This document shows positions 45,275 through 55,160 of a stretch of DNA of 64,000 nucleotides, in pieces. The position numbers were made by a program, and so were the translations under genes. This DNA comes from Microbacterium sp. TNHR37B (GTDB lineage: Bacteria > Actinomycetota > Actinomycetes > Actinomycetales > Microbacteriaceae), in contig NZ_LQGV01000001.1 of NCBI RefSeq assembly GCF_001620065.1, positions 1,364,001 to 1,428,000 of the forward strand, given 5' to 3'. Each line of letters starts with the position of its first letter. Position 1 is the stretch's first letter. The notes under the pieces are model-generated. The model was not told where the DNA came from, made no database searches, and was given only the letters and a program-made list of their open reading frames with translations.

Positions 45275-45309
45275 GAGATTGTCCACACGTCGAAGGAGAC
45301 GAGGTTCGG

Positions 45310-46731
45310 ATGCGGGACGAGTTGCTGCTGGGGATCGACCTCGGCACGTCGTCGATCAAGGCGAACGCGATCGACCGCCACGGCCGCTCGCGCGGCGTCG
45401 GCGTCGCGCCCACGCCGTTCGCCCGCGGCGCCCACGGCGTGGAGATGACCACCGAGGCCCTCTTCGACGCCATCCGCGCCGCCATCGACGACCTCGGCGT
45501 CCTCGCGACACGGATCGCCGCCGTGGGCGTGGCGAGCATGGGCGAGACCGGTACCGCCATCTACGCCGACGGACCGAGCAACCTCCCCCTCGTCGCCTGG
45601 CACGACGAGCGCGGCGGTGAGATCGTGGACGAGCTGCGTGCCGAGTTCGGCGATGCCGAGATCCACCGGCGCACCGGCCGTCAGGCCCGCAGCGTCACGA
45701 GCATCGCCAAGCTGGGCTGGCTCGCCCGCAACGGGTACGACGCTCGGGGCACGTGGACCGGCGTCGCGGGACTCACCGTGTGGCGCCTCACCGGTGCCCT
45801 CGCGCAGGAGGAGTCGCTCGCGGCCACCAGCGGCGCCTTCGACCCCCTCCGCGGCGAGTACGACCGCGACATCCTCAGCCACGTGGGCCTCGACTCCCTC
45901 GTGTGGGCGCCGGCGCGCATCGCGGGAACCCCGCTCGGCCACATCTCCCCCGACGGCGCGGCGTGGAGCGGTCTGCCCACCGGGATCCCGGTCACGATCG
46001 CGGGCCACGACCACCCGGTCGGAGTCATCGGCGCGGGCGGCGACCGGAGCGAGGTCATCGACTCGATGGGAACCGGCGAGCCCCTCGTGGTCGCCTGGGA
46101 GGCCCGCCCCGACGCGCCTCACCCGACCTGGCCTGACCAGCTCGGCGACCTCACCGTCACGGCGTGGCCGGGAACGCCCCGACACATGCTGCTGTGGGAG
46201 ACCCTGCGCCCGGGCCTGGCCACTCGACACCTGCAACGGGCGCTGCGCGTCGCGCGCGACGACATCGAGTTCCGCGCCATCCGCGTGGATGCCGAGCCGC
46301 TCGACCTCGCCACCCTCGTCGCCATGCAGGAAGGCGCGATCCCCGCGGCACTCCTGGAACGCCCTGCCGAAGAGGCCTGGGCGGCGACCCTGGAAGGGTA
46401 CGCGTCCGCCTCGGCCGATGCCGAAGCACGGCTGCGCGCCCTGAGCGGCGTCTCGGGCACGACCCTCCTGATCGGCGGCGGACTGCGCAGCCGCCGCTGG
46501 GTGGAGGCCAAGCTCCGCCGCGCCTCCCACCCGCTGGCGATGGCCGCGGAACGCGAGGCCGTCTCGCGCGGCGCCGGGCTCCTGGCGGGCGTCGCGGCAG
46601 GATGGTGGACACCGGAACACTATCCGCCCGCCGATACGGTGGCACTCTCGAGCCCGGCTTCCGCTCCGCCGCCTCCCCCGCTCGCGGAGCCGGCGACGAG
46701 CGCCATCGCGGTGGGGCACGGAACGCCATGA
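45310..46731 (+). CDS. FGGY family carbohydrate kinase (module A)
   Basis: 473 residues from ATG 45310 (an upstream in-frame ATG at 45244 lies inside the operator region and is unlikely). N-terminal phosphate loop LLLGIDLGTSSIKANAID; GVASMGETGTAIYA; the substrate-loop region VAWHDERGGEIV; ITIAGHDHPVGVIGAG at the domain junction; C-terminal LIGGGLRSRRWVEAKL. A sugar or polyol kinase; the C-terminal 30 residues are Pro/Ala rich and not part of the fold. The FGGY pentulose/hexulose type is inferred from overall form; the sugar is not known. The stop overlaps an in-frame start of the regulator gene. Confidence 0.85.
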   Translation: MRDELLLGIDLGTSSIKANAIDRHGRSRGVGVAPTPFARGAHGVEMTTEALFDAIRAAIDDLGVLATRIAAVGVASMGETGTAIYADGPSNLPLVAWHDERGGEIVDELRAEFGDAEIHRRTGRQARSVTSIAKLGWLARNGYDARGTWTGVAGLTVWRLTGALAQEESLAATSGAFDPLRGEYDRDILSHVGLDSLVWAPARIAGTPLGHISPDGAAWSGLPTGIPVTIAGHDHPVGVIGAGGDRSEVIDSMGTGEPLVVAWEARPDAPHPTWPDQLGDLTVTAWPGTPRHMLLWETLRPGLATRHLQRALRVARDDIEFRAIRVDAEPLDLATLVAMQEGAIPAALLERPAEEAWAATLEGYASASADAEARLRALSGVSGTTLLIGGGLRSRRWVEAKLRRASHPLAMAAEREAVSRGAGLLAGVAAGWWTPEHYPPADTVALSSPASAPPPPPLAEPATSAIAVGHGTP

Positions 46732-46784
46732 CGAGAAGAGGGATCCCACTCTATGCCTGCCTCATCGCCTGGACCGTGGTGCTC

Positions 46785-47858
46785 ATGAGCAGCTCCTCCG
46801 ACGCCCCCCGGGGCCTGCGCCGCCCCACGCGGCTGGTCGATCTCGCCCAGCACGCGGGAGTGTCCACCAAGACCGTCTCCCGCGTGCTCAACGGAGAGGC
46901 CTATGTCGCCCCGGCGATGCGGGAGCGCGTCATGGCGGCCGTCGCCGAGCTGTCCTACGTCGGCGATGCGGCCGCTACGGGACTGCGCACGAAGCGCTCG
47001 GGCTTCATCGGACTGATCATCCCCGACGTCCGCAACGGCTTCTTCGCTCTGCTCACCCGGGCGATCGAGGAACGCCTCTCACCGACCTCTCCCACCCTCC
47101 TCCTCGGAGACTCCGACGAAGAGGCCGACCAGGAGGAGCGCTACCTCCGGACGTTCCGGCAGCAGAGGGTGGACGGGCTCATCGTGCTCCCGAGCGGCGC
47201 ACCGAGCCTCCCCGACGCCGTCTCCGAGATCCCCACGGTGATCGTGGACCGCACCGTGCCGTCGGTGCGCAAGAGCGCCGATCACGTGCTGGCCAGCAAC
47301 CGTCGCGCCGCCGAGCGGCTGGTCGAGCACCTGGTCGCCCATCACCGGCTGTCGCAGGTCGCCCTCATCGCCGGGAACACCGCCGTCTCCAACGTGCGTG
47401 ACCGCCAGAGCGGGTACACCCGCGTCATGAACGCGGCGGGCCTCGCGCACCACGTGAGCGCAGGACACGCGACCCCCGACGACGCCGCGGCGGGAGCGCT
47501 GGAGCTCTTCCGCACCCTCACTCCCCCGTTCGGGGTGTTCACGACGAACAACCGCATGTTCTGGGGCGCCATGGCCGCCATCTCGCGACTGGGTCTGCAC
47601 ATCCCGCGGGACGTGCTGGTGACCACGATCGACTCCATCGGCGAGGCGACGGTGACGGGCTTGAAGCCCACGCAGGGCGTCATCCCCGTCCAGACCGTCG
47701 CCGCGAAGGCGATGAAGCTGCTGGCCGAGCGGACGGAGGACCCCACGCTGCCGCCCCGGAGCGTGACGGTCGACATCGACATCGAGTACGGCACGACCTG
47801 CGGGTGCATCCCGCTGACCACGGCGCCGCTGATGATGGGGCCTCTCGCGGCCCCCTGA
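46785..47858 (+). CDS. LacI family transcriptional regulator (module A)
   Basis: 357 residues from ATG 46785. DNA-binding HTH with the hinge: TRLVDLAQHAGVSTKTVSRVLNGEAYVAPAMRERV, then the periplasmic-binding-protein-like effector domain (GFIGLIIPDVRNGFFALLTRAIEE; FGVFTTNNRMFWGAMAAI; DVLVTTIDSIGEATVTGL). An upstream ATG at 46728 overlaps the kinase stop (ATGA) and would add 19 hydrophobic residues unlike the family, so the later start is preferred although coupling is possible. It probably binds the two TGTCTAyCG sites upstream of the kinase. Confidence 0.88.
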   Translation: MSSSSDAPRGLRRPTRLVDLAQHAGVSTKTVSRVLNGEAYVAPAMRERVMAAVAELSYVGDAAATGLRTKRSGFIGLIIPDVRNGFFALLTRAIEERLSPTSPTLLLGDSDEEADQEERYLRTFRQQRVDGLIVLPSGAPSLPDAVSEIPTVIVDRTVPSVRKSADHVLASNRRAAERLVEHLVAHHRLSQVALIAGNTAVSNVRDRQSGYTRVMNAAGLAHHVSAGHATPDDAAAGALELFRTLTPPFGVFTTNNRMFWGAMAAISRLGLHIPRDVLVTTIDSIGEATVTGLKPTQGVIPVQTVAAKAMKLLAERTEDPTLPPRSVTVDIDIEYGTTCGCIPLTTAPLMMGPLAAP

Positions 47859-47891
47859 GACACCCGTCGGCGACGGACGGGTCGAAGCTGA

Positions 47892-47922
47892 CCGCAGTGT
47901 GCCAGCAAAGCGAACACTGCGG
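47892..47922 (+). repeat. Hairpin between regulator and binding-protein gene
   Basis: CCGCAGTGT (47892-47900) / ACACTGCGG (47914-47922), 9-bp perfect stem, 13-nt loop. No T-run. It may end the regulator mRNA or protect the mRNA of the binding protein gene that starts 47 bp on. Confidence 0.5.
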
Positions 47923-47968
47923 CCAGCCGCGTCGCACCAGGAAGCAATCACCCACTCGAAGGAGAGAA

Positions 47969-49009
47969 ATGATCACGACCACTCGGATGCGGACCGCGGG
48001 AGCGGCCGCTGCGACGGCGACCATCCTAGCGGTGGCGCTCGCGGGCTGTTCGAGCGCCACCGAACCCACGCCCAGCACGTCCGGCGCTGCGGAAGGCGGA
48101 GGCAAGGTCGCCTTCGTCATCAAGCCGCTCGACAACACGTACTTCGGTGCGATGGCCGAGGGCGCGGAAGCCGCCGCGAAGGAGGCCGGCGTCGAGCTGA
48201 CGGTCGTCGCCGCCGAGAACGTCACCGACGACTCGGGCCAGGCGTCCAAGCTCAACGCCCTCGTGACGGCCGGCTACGACTGCTACATCGTCAACCCGAC
48301 GAGCCAGACGAACCTGCTCACCGGTCTCGTCCCCGTGTCGGACGCGGGCACGCCGATCGTCAACCTCGACCTGCCGATCGACCTCGACGCCGCCAAGGAC
48401 GCAGGGGTCAAGGTCACGACCTACGTCGGGACGAACAACGAGACCGCCGGTACTGCGGGTGGCGAAGCCATGCTCGATCTCGTCGACGAGGGCAGCCAGG
48501 TGGCCCTCATCGGCGGCCTGGTGGCCGACCCCGGCAACATCGCACGTCTCGCGGGCTTCGAGAAGGCCGTCGCCGGCAAGCTCGAGATCACCCAGACGGT
48601 CGCCGCCGACTTCGACAAGGCGAAGGCCAAGAGCGCCGCCGCGACGATCCTCATCGCCAACCCCGACATCAAGGGCTTCTTCACCCCGTCGGGCGACATG
48701 GCCATGGGCATCCAGCAGGCAGTGGAAGAGGCGGGCCTGAAGGGGAAGGTCGCCGTCGTCGGCATCGATGGCACGAAGGACCAGCTCGCCGACATCGTCG
48801 CGGGCGGACAGCCGGCGGCGATCGAGCAGTTCCCCTACCTCATGGGCGTGCAGTCGGTGCAGGCCTGTGTCGCGGCGATGGGCGGCAAGACGATCCCTGA
48901 GACGGTCGAGACGCCGGTGCTCATCGTGAACAAGGACAACGCTCAGGCAGCACTCGACGCCTTCCCGGCACCGCCGGCGGGCTTCGAGGTCCCGAACCCC
49001 TTCGAGTAA
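47969..49009 (+). CDS. Sugar ABC transporter substrate-binding lipoprotein (module A)
   Basis: 346 residues from ATG 47969 with Shine-Dalgarno AAGGAGAG. Lipoprotein signal ending LAVALAGCSS (lipidated Cys about residue 27) after a hydrophobic helix. The mature part is a type I periplasmic-binding protein of the ribose/galactose family (KVAFVIKPLDNTYFGAMAEG; VTAGYDCYIVNPTSQTN; AVVGIDGTKDQLADIVAGGQPAAIEQFP). It captures a sugar at the cell surface for the following permease (27-bp gap). Ligand unknown. Confidence 0.93.
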   Translation: MITTTRMRTAGAAAATATILAVALAGCSSATEPTPSTSGAAEGGGKVAFVIKPLDNTYFGAMAEGAEAAAKEAGVELTVVAAENVTDDSGQASKLNALVTAGYDCYIVNPTSQTNLLTGLVPVSDAGTPIVNLDLPIDLDAAKDAGVKVTTYVGTNNETAGTAGGEAMLDLVDEGSQVALIGGLVADPGNIARLAGFEKAVAGKLEITQTVAADFDKAKAKSAAATILIANPDIKGFFTPSGDMAMGIQQAVEEAGLKGKVAVVGIDGTKDQLADIVAGGQPAAIEQFPYLMGVQSVQACVAAMGGKTIPETVETPVLIVNKDNAQAALDAFPAPPAGFEVPNPFE

Positions 49010-49036
49010 GCCGATCAGAGACGGGGATCCTCACCC

Positions 49037-50029
49037 ATGACCACCCAGACACCCACCCGAAACCGGGGCCGGGCCGACGAGACGGCGTACGCCGTCCGCC
49101 GCGCGCTCGGCTCCGAAGAGACCTGGATGAAGCTCGCCGCCCCGGTGGCGCTGGTCGTCCTGGCCATCGTGCTCGGCTCGATCAACCCGAGATTCCTCTC
49201 GTGGCCGAGCATCACGAGCATGCTGGCCGACGCGACGATCCCGATCATCCTCGCCCTGGGAGCCACGTTCGCGGTGACCCTCGCCGGGATCGACCTGTCG
49301 CTGGCAGCGACGGTCGCCCTCGGCAGCGTCACCCTGGCCACGGCCTACCAGGCGGGTCTGCCCCTGATCGTCTGCTGCGGCATCGCCCTCCTCACGGGCC
49401 TGGCGGTCGGGACGATCAACGGGTCGTTCATCGGCTGGGTGAGGATCCCCGACTTCATCGTGACGCTGGGAAGCCTCAGCATCGTGATGGGGCTGAGCCT
49501 CATCATCTCGCAGGGAAAGCCCGTGCAGATCCCGGAACGGGCGCTGACGGCCGTCAGCACGATGAACGTCGGCGGGATAAGGATCAACTTCCTGATCGCC
49601 ATCGGGATCGCCCTCGTGCTGCACGTCGTCCTGTTCCACACCCGGTTCGGCACGCACCTGCTGGCCGTCGGCGACAACCCCGACGCCGCGAAGGCGATGG
49701 GGTTGAAGGTCCCGCGGATCAAGCTCGCCGGCTACATGATCTGCGGCGCGATGGGCGGGATCGGTGCGATCATGCTGACCTCCTACATCGGGTCGAGCCA
49801 GCCGGCCACCAACACCGACTACCTGCTCAAGGCGATCGCCGCGGTCGTCCTCGGCGGGGTGAGCCTCTTCGGTGGCCGCGCCACGATCTACGGACCGGTC
49901 ATCGGCGCGATCCTGCTCACGTTCCTGCAGTCCGGCCTCACCCTCCTCGGTGTGAGCGCCTTCTACTCGCCGCTGATGATCGGCATCGTCGTCATCGCCG
50001 CGGCCACGCTCATGAGGGGGCGGAAATGA
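49037..50029 (+). CDS. Sugar ABC transporter permease (module A)
   Basis: 330 residues, RbsC/BPD_transp_2 family. Hydrophobic helices throughout, starting with VALVVLAIVLGSINPRFLSW. The IILALGATFAVTLAGIDLSLAATVALGS segment and RFGTHLLAVGDNPDAAKAMGLKVPRIK are the family signatures, the latter being the cytoplasmic coupling loop. Forms the membrane channel, probably as a homodimer since only one permease gene is present. The stop overlaps the ATPase start (ATGA). Confidence 0.93.
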   Translation: MTTQTPTRNRGRADETAYAVRRALGSEETWMKLAAPVALVVLAIVLGSINPRFLSWPSITSMLADATIPIILALGATFAVTLAGIDLSLAATVALGSVTLATAYQAGLPLIVCCGIALLTGLAVGTINGSFIGWVRIPDFIVTLGSLSIVMGLSLIISQGKPVQIPERALTAVSTMNVGGIRINFLIAIGIALVLHVVLFHTRFGTHLLAVGDNPDAAKAMGLKVPRIKLAGYMICGAMGGIGAIMLTSYIGSSQPATNTDYLLKAIAAVVLGGVSLFGGRATIYGPVIGAILLTFLQSGLTLLGVSAFYSPLMIGIVVIAAATLMRGRK

Positions 50030-50772
50030 CCGACAAGATCGTCGTCGAAGACATCCACAAGTCCTTCGGCAACGTCGACGCGCTCAAGGGCGCCTCGCTC
50101 ACCATCAAGGCGGGAGAGATCACCGCGATCGTCGGCGACAACGGCGCGGGCAAGTCCACCCTCGTCAAGTGCCTGACGGGGCTCTACACGCCCGACCGGG
50201 GCGAGATCCGCATCGACGGCGAACCGGTGCAGTTCTCCTCGCCGCGCGATGCGCGCGACAAGGGCATCGAGACGGTCTACCAGGACCTCGCCCTCAGCGA
50301 CCAGCTGAGCGTGTGGCAGAACATGTACATGGATCGGGAACTCGTCCGCGGCATCCCCGGCTTCCAGTTCCTGCGCCGCCGCGAGATGCGGGCCCGGGCG
50401 GCGGAGCTGATCTCCGACCTCGCGGTGAACGTCCCCGGCGTCGGCCGGACCGTCAAGCGTCTCTCGGGCGGCCAGCGTCAGGCCGTCGCGATCGCGCGCG
50501 GTGTGATGTGGGCCGAGAACATGATCATCCTCGACGAGCCCACCGCAGCCCTCGGCCTCAACGAGACGGCTCAGGTCGAGGCGCTCATCCGGCGCGTCGT
50601 CGAGGGCGGCAAGACCGTGCTGGTGGTCTCGCACAACTTCGAACAGGTCAAGCGCCTGTCGCAGCAGGTGTGGGTCATGCGCGGCGGCAAGGTCGTCGGC
50701 GGCACCCGCACCGAGGATGTCACCGGCGAACAGCTCGTCGGCATGGTCACCGGCGCCGTGCGCACCGTCTAG
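50026..50772 (+). CDS. Sugar ABC transporter ATP-binding protein, short single-domain type (module A)
   Basis: 248 residues from ATG 50026. Walker A VGDNGAGKSTLVK, Q-loop VYQDLALSDQL, signature LSGGQRQAVAIARGVMW, Walker B MIILDEPTAALG, H-loop VVSHNFEQV. Unlike RbsA in module B it has only one nucleotide-binding domain (FrcA-like), so two copies must pair. Co-translated with the permease. Last gene of module A; a strong terminator follows. Confidence 0.93.
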   Translation: MTDKIVVEDIHKSFGNVDALKGASLTIKAGEITAIVGDNGAGKSTLVKCLTGLYTPDRGEIRIDGEPVQFSSPRDARDKGIETVYQDLALSDQLSVWQNMYMDRELVRGIPGFQFLRRREMRARAAELISDLAVNVPGVGRTVKRLSGGQRQAVAIARGVMWAENMIILDEPTAALGLNETAQVEALIRRVVEGGKTVLVVSHNFEQVKRLSQQVWVMRGGKVVGGTRTEDVTGEQLVGMVTGAVRTV

Positions 50773-50790
50773 AGCCTCCCCCGAAACGGC

Positions 50791-50824
50791 GATGAGCCCC
50801 ACCCTTCACGGGGTGGGGCTCATC
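50791..50824. terminator. Bidirectional terminator between module A and tRNA-Ser/module B
   Basis: GATGAGCCCCACCC (50791-50804) / GGGTGGGGCTCATC (50811-50824), a perfect 14-bp stem with a 6-nt loop. It serves the plus-strand ABC operon and, on the other strand, tRNA-Ser and deoC. Confidence 0.8.
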
Positions 50825-50830
50825 GTCTTG

Positions 50831-50921
50831 TGGCGGAAGTGACAGGATTTGAACCTGCGATACGGGAAAACCGTATACATGGATTCCAGCCATGCTCCTT
50901 AGGCCGCTCGGACACACTTCC
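50831..50921 (-). tRNA. tRNA-Ser (anticodon GGA)
   Basis: Minus strand, 5' end at 50921. Acceptor GGAAGTG / CACTTCC, discriminator G, CCA encoded (50833-50831). Anticodon stem CATGG/CCATG around loop CTGGAAT gives GGA. A long variable arm (TACGGTTTTCCCGTA) and T-arm GCAGGTTCAAATCCTGT confirm a class II tRNA. It lies 52 bp downstream of deoC on the same strand. Confidence 0.95.
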
Positions 50922-50973
50922 AAGGATTGATCCTACCAGGATGCGATCCCGTGGCCGCGACCAGCGCGATCGA

Positions 50974-51639
50974 TCAGTAGTCGCCGACCGCGCCCTCGGC
51001 GTTCACGATCGCCCGGGTCGACGACAGCCCCAGGCGGGTCGCGCCGGCCGCGATCATCGCCTCGGCCTCGGCACGGCTGCGGATCCCTCCGGATGCCTTG
51101 ACCTCGAGGCGTTCGCCGACCGTCTGCTTCATGAGTGTCACGGCGTGCAGCGACGCGCCGCCGGCCGGATGGAACCCCGTCGAGGTCTTCACGAAGTCGG
51201 CGCCCGCCGCTTCCGCCGCACGACACACGGCGACGATGGCGTCGTCGGAGAGAGCGGCGGACTCGATGATGACCTTCAGCACGGTCGGCGCGGGGACGGC
51301 CTCGCGGACAGCGCGGATGTCGGCCTCGACGGCGTCGACGGCGCCCGCCACGGCAGCGCCGACGTCGATCACCATGTCGATCTCGTCCGCGCCCTGATCG
51401 ACCGCGAGCGCCGCCTCCGCGGCCTTGATCGACGAGTGATGCTTGCCGCTCGGGAAGCCGACGACCGCGGTGAGCAACAACCCCTCCGGCACCTCGACCG
51501 GGAGAGCGGAGGGCGAGAGGCACACGCTGTAGGCGCCGAGCTCCGCCGCCTCGGCGACGACCGCGGCGACGTCGGCCGGGGTCGCCTCGGGCTTGAGAAG
51601 GGTGTGGTCGACGAAGCGCGCCAGATCGTGCGTGGTCAT
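50974..51639 (-). CDS. deoC: Deoxyribose-phosphate aldolase (module B)
   Basis: 221 residues. Class I aldolase of the DeoC family: [16 protein letters not shown] at the N-terminus, [28 protein letters not shown], the Schiff-base lysine in [15 protein letters not shown] and the second lysine in [18 protein letters not shown]. It cleaves 2-deoxyribose 5-phosphate (or a related phosphorylated ketose/aldose) to glyceraldehyde 3-phosphate and acetaldehyde. Last gene of a seven-gene sugar operon, so it probably acts on the product of the FGGY kinase/dehydrogenase encoded upstream rather than only in nucleoside salvage. Confidence 0.93.
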   Translation of the reverse strand: MTTHDLARFVDHTLLKPEATPADVAAVVAEAAELGAYSVCLSPSALPVEVPEGLLLTAVVGFPSGKHHSSIKAAEAALAVDQGADEIDMVIDVGAAVAGAVDAVEADIRAVREAVPAPTVLKVIIESAALSDDAIVAVCRAAEAAGADFVKTSTGFHPAGGASLHAVTLMKQTVGERLEVKASGGIRSRAEAEAMIAAGATRLGLSSTRAIVNAEGAVGDY

Positions 51640-51676
51640 CGGGTCTCCTGGATATCGATGGTTGTCGTCGGGGATG

Positions 51677-52708
51677 TCATCGGGCGACCGCCGCGGCGCG
51701 GCTGTCGAGGAAGCGGTTCAGGATCAGCGCGAGCACGAGGATCACGCCGGTGGCGATCATCTGGACGAACGAACCGATCCCGAGAAGGTTGAAGAGGTTC
51801 TTCAGCACCGAGAGCAGCAGCACGGCGATGAAGGTGCCGCCCACGCCGCCGCGGCCTCCGAAGAGGCTCGTCCCGCCGAGCACCACGGCGGCGATCGCAT
51901 CGAGCTCGGCGCCCTGGAACGCCGTCGGCTGGCCGATCGTGAGCCGGCTGGTCAGAAGGATCCCGGCCAGCGCCGCCGTCAGTCCCGAGAAGCCGAAGAC
52001 CGACGCCTTGATCCACTTCACGGGCACCCCTGACAGGCGGGCTGCCTCCTCGTTGCTGCCGACCGCGTAGATGTACTCGCCGAAGGTCGTGTAGCGGAGG
52101 ATCAGCCCGGTGATGATGGTCACCGCGATGAAGATGACTCCCGTGAGCGGCAGGATGCCGAGGTACCCGCCGCCGATCAGAGTGAAGGCCTCGGGAAGGT
52201 TCGACCCCGCCGGCCGGCCGTCGGTGAGGGTGTACGACCAGCCGCGCACGGCGGTCAAGCCCGCGAGGGTCACGATGAAGGCGGGCAACCGGATCCAGGC
52301 GGAGACCGCGCCCATGAGGAGGCCGACCGCCACGCCGACGGCGAGCGCGGCGATGATCGCGAGGGCGATGGGCACCGAGCCGTCGAGGAGCACGGCGACG
52401 ATCATCCCGCTCAGGGCCGCGACCGAGCCGACGGCCAAGTCGATCCCCGAGGTGAGGATCACGAGGGTCATGCCGATCGCGATGATGCCGGTGAGGCTCG
52501 ACTGCTGCAGGAGGTTGGCGAGGTTCCGCGTGGTGAGGAACTCCGGGCTCAGGAACGCCGCGATCGCGCAGATGACGACGAACACGATCAGCAGGTTGCC
52601 CTTGATCAGCCACATCGACCCGCGCTGGCGCCACGTCGGGCGGGCGGCGAGGGCCTGGGTCGAGAGGGTGGGGGGTTCGACCGTTCCGGTCGTCGGGGAG
52701 TCGTTCAT
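51677..52708 (-). CDS. Sugar ABC transporter permease (module B)
   Basis: 343 residues, RbsC type. An N-terminal cytoplasmic stretch of about 35 residues, then 8-10 membrane helices; [34 protein letters not shown] is the family signature and [28 protein letters not shown] the coupling loop. ATG 52708 overlaps the ATPase stop by 4 bp. Acts with the double ATPase and the binding lipoprotein of the same operon. Confidence 0.93.
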   Translation of the reverse strand: MNDSPTTGTVEPPTLSTQALAARPTWRQRGSMWLIKGNLLIVFVVICAIAAFLSPEFLTTRNLANLLQQSSLTGIIAIGMTLVILTSGIDLAVGSVAALSGMIVAVLLDGSVPIALAIIAALAVGVAVGLLMGAVSAWIRLPAFIVTLAGLTAVRGWSYTLTDGRPAGSNLPEAFTLIGGGYLGILPLTGVIFIAVTIITGLILRYTTFGEYIYAVGSNEEAARLSGVPVKWIKASVFGFSGLTAALAGILLTSRLTIGQPTAFQGAELDAIAAVVLGGTSLFGGRGGVGGTFIAVLLLSVLKNLFNLLGIGSFVQMIATGVILVLALILNRFLDSRAAAVAR

Positions 52709-54219
52709 GATGCCCTTCCGCTGATGATCGCGTGGCTGATGTGTTGTTCGGAATCAGTGAGCGGATCGAACTCGCCCACCTTGCGCCCCTCATGGAGCAC
52801 CACGATGCGGTCGGCGTTCGCCATGAGCTCGTTGAGTTCGCTCGAAGCGACGACCACGGCCGCTCCGCCTTCGGCGAGGAGGCGCACCTGCCGGTACAGG
52901 TCGGCCTTCGCTCCGATGTCGAGACCGCGGGTCGGCTCGTCCAGCAGCAGGATGCGGGTGTCGCGCGCCAGCCACTTGGCCAGCACGACCTTCTGCTGAT
53001 TACCGCCGGAGAGCAGGCGGATCTCCTGGTGAGGACTTGCCGCCTTGACGGACAGCTGCTTGAGGATCGGCCCGGTGCGTCGCTGCTCGCGCTCGCGGGG
53101 GAAGAGCGCGGACCCGCCGCGGAGCGCGGCGAGGCCGGCATTGCGCGCGACCGAGAGGCCGAGGAGGAGCCCCTGGGTCTTGCGGCTCTCGGGGACGAGC
53201 CCGAAGCGGTGCCGGACGGCGTCCCGAACCGAGCCGATCTTCACCGGGCGCCCGAAGACCCGCAGCCGCATCTGCGCCTTCTGCGCACCGAACACCGACG
53301 CGAGAAGGGTGCTCCGACCGGCACCGCCGAGCCCCGCGAGCCCGAGGATCTCCCCCGCGCGCACCGACACGTCGCGGACATCCAGCACACGCGGGATGGT
53401 CACCCGGTCGATCTCGAGCGCGAGCTCGCCGTCGAGCGTCCGTCGGGAGCGGTGCTCGGTGAGCTCGCTCTTCTTGTCTCCGATCATGTCGGAGATCCAG
53501 CGCTCCGCGTCGGTGCCCGCGACGGGGTACTTGGCGGCGTTGACGCCGTCCCGCAGCACCGTGATCCGGGTGCCGATGGTCGCGATCTCGTCGAGGCGGT
53601 GGGAGATGTAGATCACCGCGCGTCCGTCGGCGACGAGACGGCGGATCACGTCGTACACCTTCTCGACGTCCGCCTCGCCGAGCGTCGCGGTCGGCTCGTC
53701 CATGACGATGATCCGGGCGTCGGTGGTGAGAGCGCGGGCGATCGCGGTCAGCTGCTGGTCGGCGATGGGAAGGTCCGCGACCCGGGCATCGGGCGAGAAG
53801 GTCGCCCCCACCCGGTCGAGGTACTCGCGGGCACGCTGCCGGCGTTCGCGCCGGTGGACGATGCCGCCGGTGCTCGGCGAGTGGCCGAGGAAGAGGTTCT
53901 GCGCGACGGTCAGGTCGGCGAACAGATCGAGCTCCTGGTAGATGACGGAGATCCCCGCCCGGATGCCATCGAGCGGGTGGGCGAACTGCACGGGCTCACC
54001 GTCGATGCGGATCTCGCCGGAGTCGGGAATGTAGCTCCCGGCCAGGATCTTCATGAGCGTCGACTTGCCGGCCCCGTTCTCGCCGAGCAGGCAGTGCACC
54101 TCTCCCGCGTAGACGTCGAGGTCCACGGAGGCCAGCGCGACGGTGCCGGGGAAGGTCTTGCGGATCTTCCGCATCTGGAGGAGTGGCGTCGGCGACGCCG
54201 GAGTCTCAGGGATGGTCAT
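52705..54219 (-). CDS. Sugar ABC transporter ATP-binding protein, RbsA-type double domain (module B)
   Basis: 504 residues. First domain: Walker A LGENGAGKSTLMK, YQELDLFADLTVAQNLFLG, LPIADQQLTAIARAL signature region, IIVMDEPTATLG. Second domain: a degenerate Walker A GLGGAGRSTLLASVFG, as is usual for RbsA proteins, signature LLSGGNQQKVVLAKWLA, Walker B ILLLDEPTRGLDIGAK. ATG 54219 overlaps the regulator stop by 4 bp. Confidence 0.94.
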   Translation of the reverse strand: MTIPETPASPTPLLQMRKIRKTFPGTVALASVDLDVYAGEVHCLLGENGAGKSTLMKILAGSYIPDSGEIRIDGEPVQFAHPLDGIRAGISVIYQELDLFADLTVAQNLFLGHSPSTGGIVHRRERRQRAREYLDRVGATFSPDARVADLPIADQQLTAIARALTTDARIIVMDEPTATLGEADVEKVYDVIRRLVADGRAVIYISHRLDEIATIGTRITVLRDGVNAAKYPVAGTDAERWISDMIGDKKSELTEHRSRRTLDGELALEIDRVTIPRVLDVRDVSVRAGEILGLAGLGGAGRSTLLASVFGAQKAQMRLRVFGRPVKIGSVRDAVRHRFGLVPESRKTQGLLLGLSVARNAGLAALRGGSALFPREREQRRTGPILKQLSVKAASPHQEIRLLSGGNQQKVVLAKWLARDTRILLLDEPTRGLDIGAKADLYRQVRLLAEGGAAVVVASSELNELMANADRIVVLHEGRKVGEFDPLTDSEQHISHAIISGRAS

Positions 54220-55160
54220 CGGTCCTTCTCCTCGAGGAGGTAGGTGGCGGTGGTCTCATCGGTGACCAGCACGGAGCAGTAGTTGTTGGCGACCACGGCG
54301 CGGGCCACCGCCCTCTTGGCGGCGCCGCTGATGACCGCGACGGCCGAGCCGGCCCGGCGGAGGTCGTCGAGGGAGAGACCCAGCGTGCGCTCGTCGAGCT
54401 CGTGATCGACGATGTGGCCATCCGAGTCGACGAACCGGCCGACGATGTCGCCGACGGCGCCCTTCTCGACGAGCTCCCGCATGCGGGCGGGCGCGATGTA
54501 GCCGCTGGAGACGAGGACGGATGCGGAGGTCACCGGCCCCGCACTGAAGACGAGCGCCGACGCCGTGCGCGCTTTGTCCAGGATCGGCGCGACCATGCGG
54601 TCCTCTTCGATGGCTCGGCGGGTCGTGGCGTGCTCGAGGATCGCCGGGCTCGGAAGGAGGGTGACGGTCCCACCCGCCTTCTGCGCGATGGTCGTCGCGG
54701 TGGCCGACGCCATGCCGACGCGGCGATTGACGGTCACTCCACCGTTGATCTGCACGACCTCGATGCCGCTCGCCCACCCGTCGGGGAGCGCCGCGGCCAC
54801 CTGCTGAAGCGTGCGCCCCCAGCTGATCCCGAGGACGCGCGGAACGGGCCGCATCGACGCGAGGTACTCCCCCGCGGCCGCAGCGACGCGCTCCGCCTGC
54901 TCTGACTCGTCGGCGAGCGCGGGCACCACGATCGCATCGCGCAGGCCGTACTCCTCACGCAGGCGGCGTTCGAGCGGCAGACGGCGGGCGCGCGGGTGGG
55001 CGATCTCGATGCGGACGATCCCCGTCTCCTTCGCGTACGCGAGGAGACGGCCGACCTTCCACCGGTTGATCCCCAGGAGCGCTGCGGCCTCGGCCTGGCT
55101 CTTGCCGTCCTGGTAGCAGAGCTCCGCCGCCCGCACGGCGAGGGTGTCGTCGGTGCTCAT
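54216..55160 (-). CDS. SorC/DeoR-type sugar-responsive regulator (module B)
   Basis: 314 residues. N-terminal HTH of the sigma-region-4-like type (CYQDGKSQAEAAALLGINRWKVGRLLAYAKETGIVRIEI), C-terminal sugar-phosphate-binding domain of the SorC family (GISWGRTLQQVAAALP; VVQINGGV; FSAGPVTSASVLVSSGYI; DSDGHIVDHELDERTLGLSLDDLRRAG). Such regulators bind a phosphorylated sugar that lifts repression. ATG 55160 overlaps the kinase stop by 4 bp, so the regulator is made with the operon it presumably controls. Likely targets are the TGCTCATATGAGCA sites at 58936-58980. Confidence 0.9.
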   Translation of the reverse strand: MSTDDTLAVRAAELCYQDGKSQAEAAALLGINRWKVGRLLAYAKETGIVRIEIAHPRARRLPLERRLREEYGLRDAIVVPALADESEQAERVAAAAGEYLASMRPVPRVLGISWGRTLQQVAAALPDGWASGIEVVQINGGVTVNRRVGMASATATTIAQKAGGTVTLLPSPAILEHATTRRAIEEDRMVAPILDKARTASALVFSAGPVTSASVLVSSGYIAPARMRELVEKGAVGDIVGRFVDSDGHIVDHELDERTLGLSLDDLRRAGSAVAVISGAAKRAVARAVVANNYCSVLVTDETTATYLLEEKDR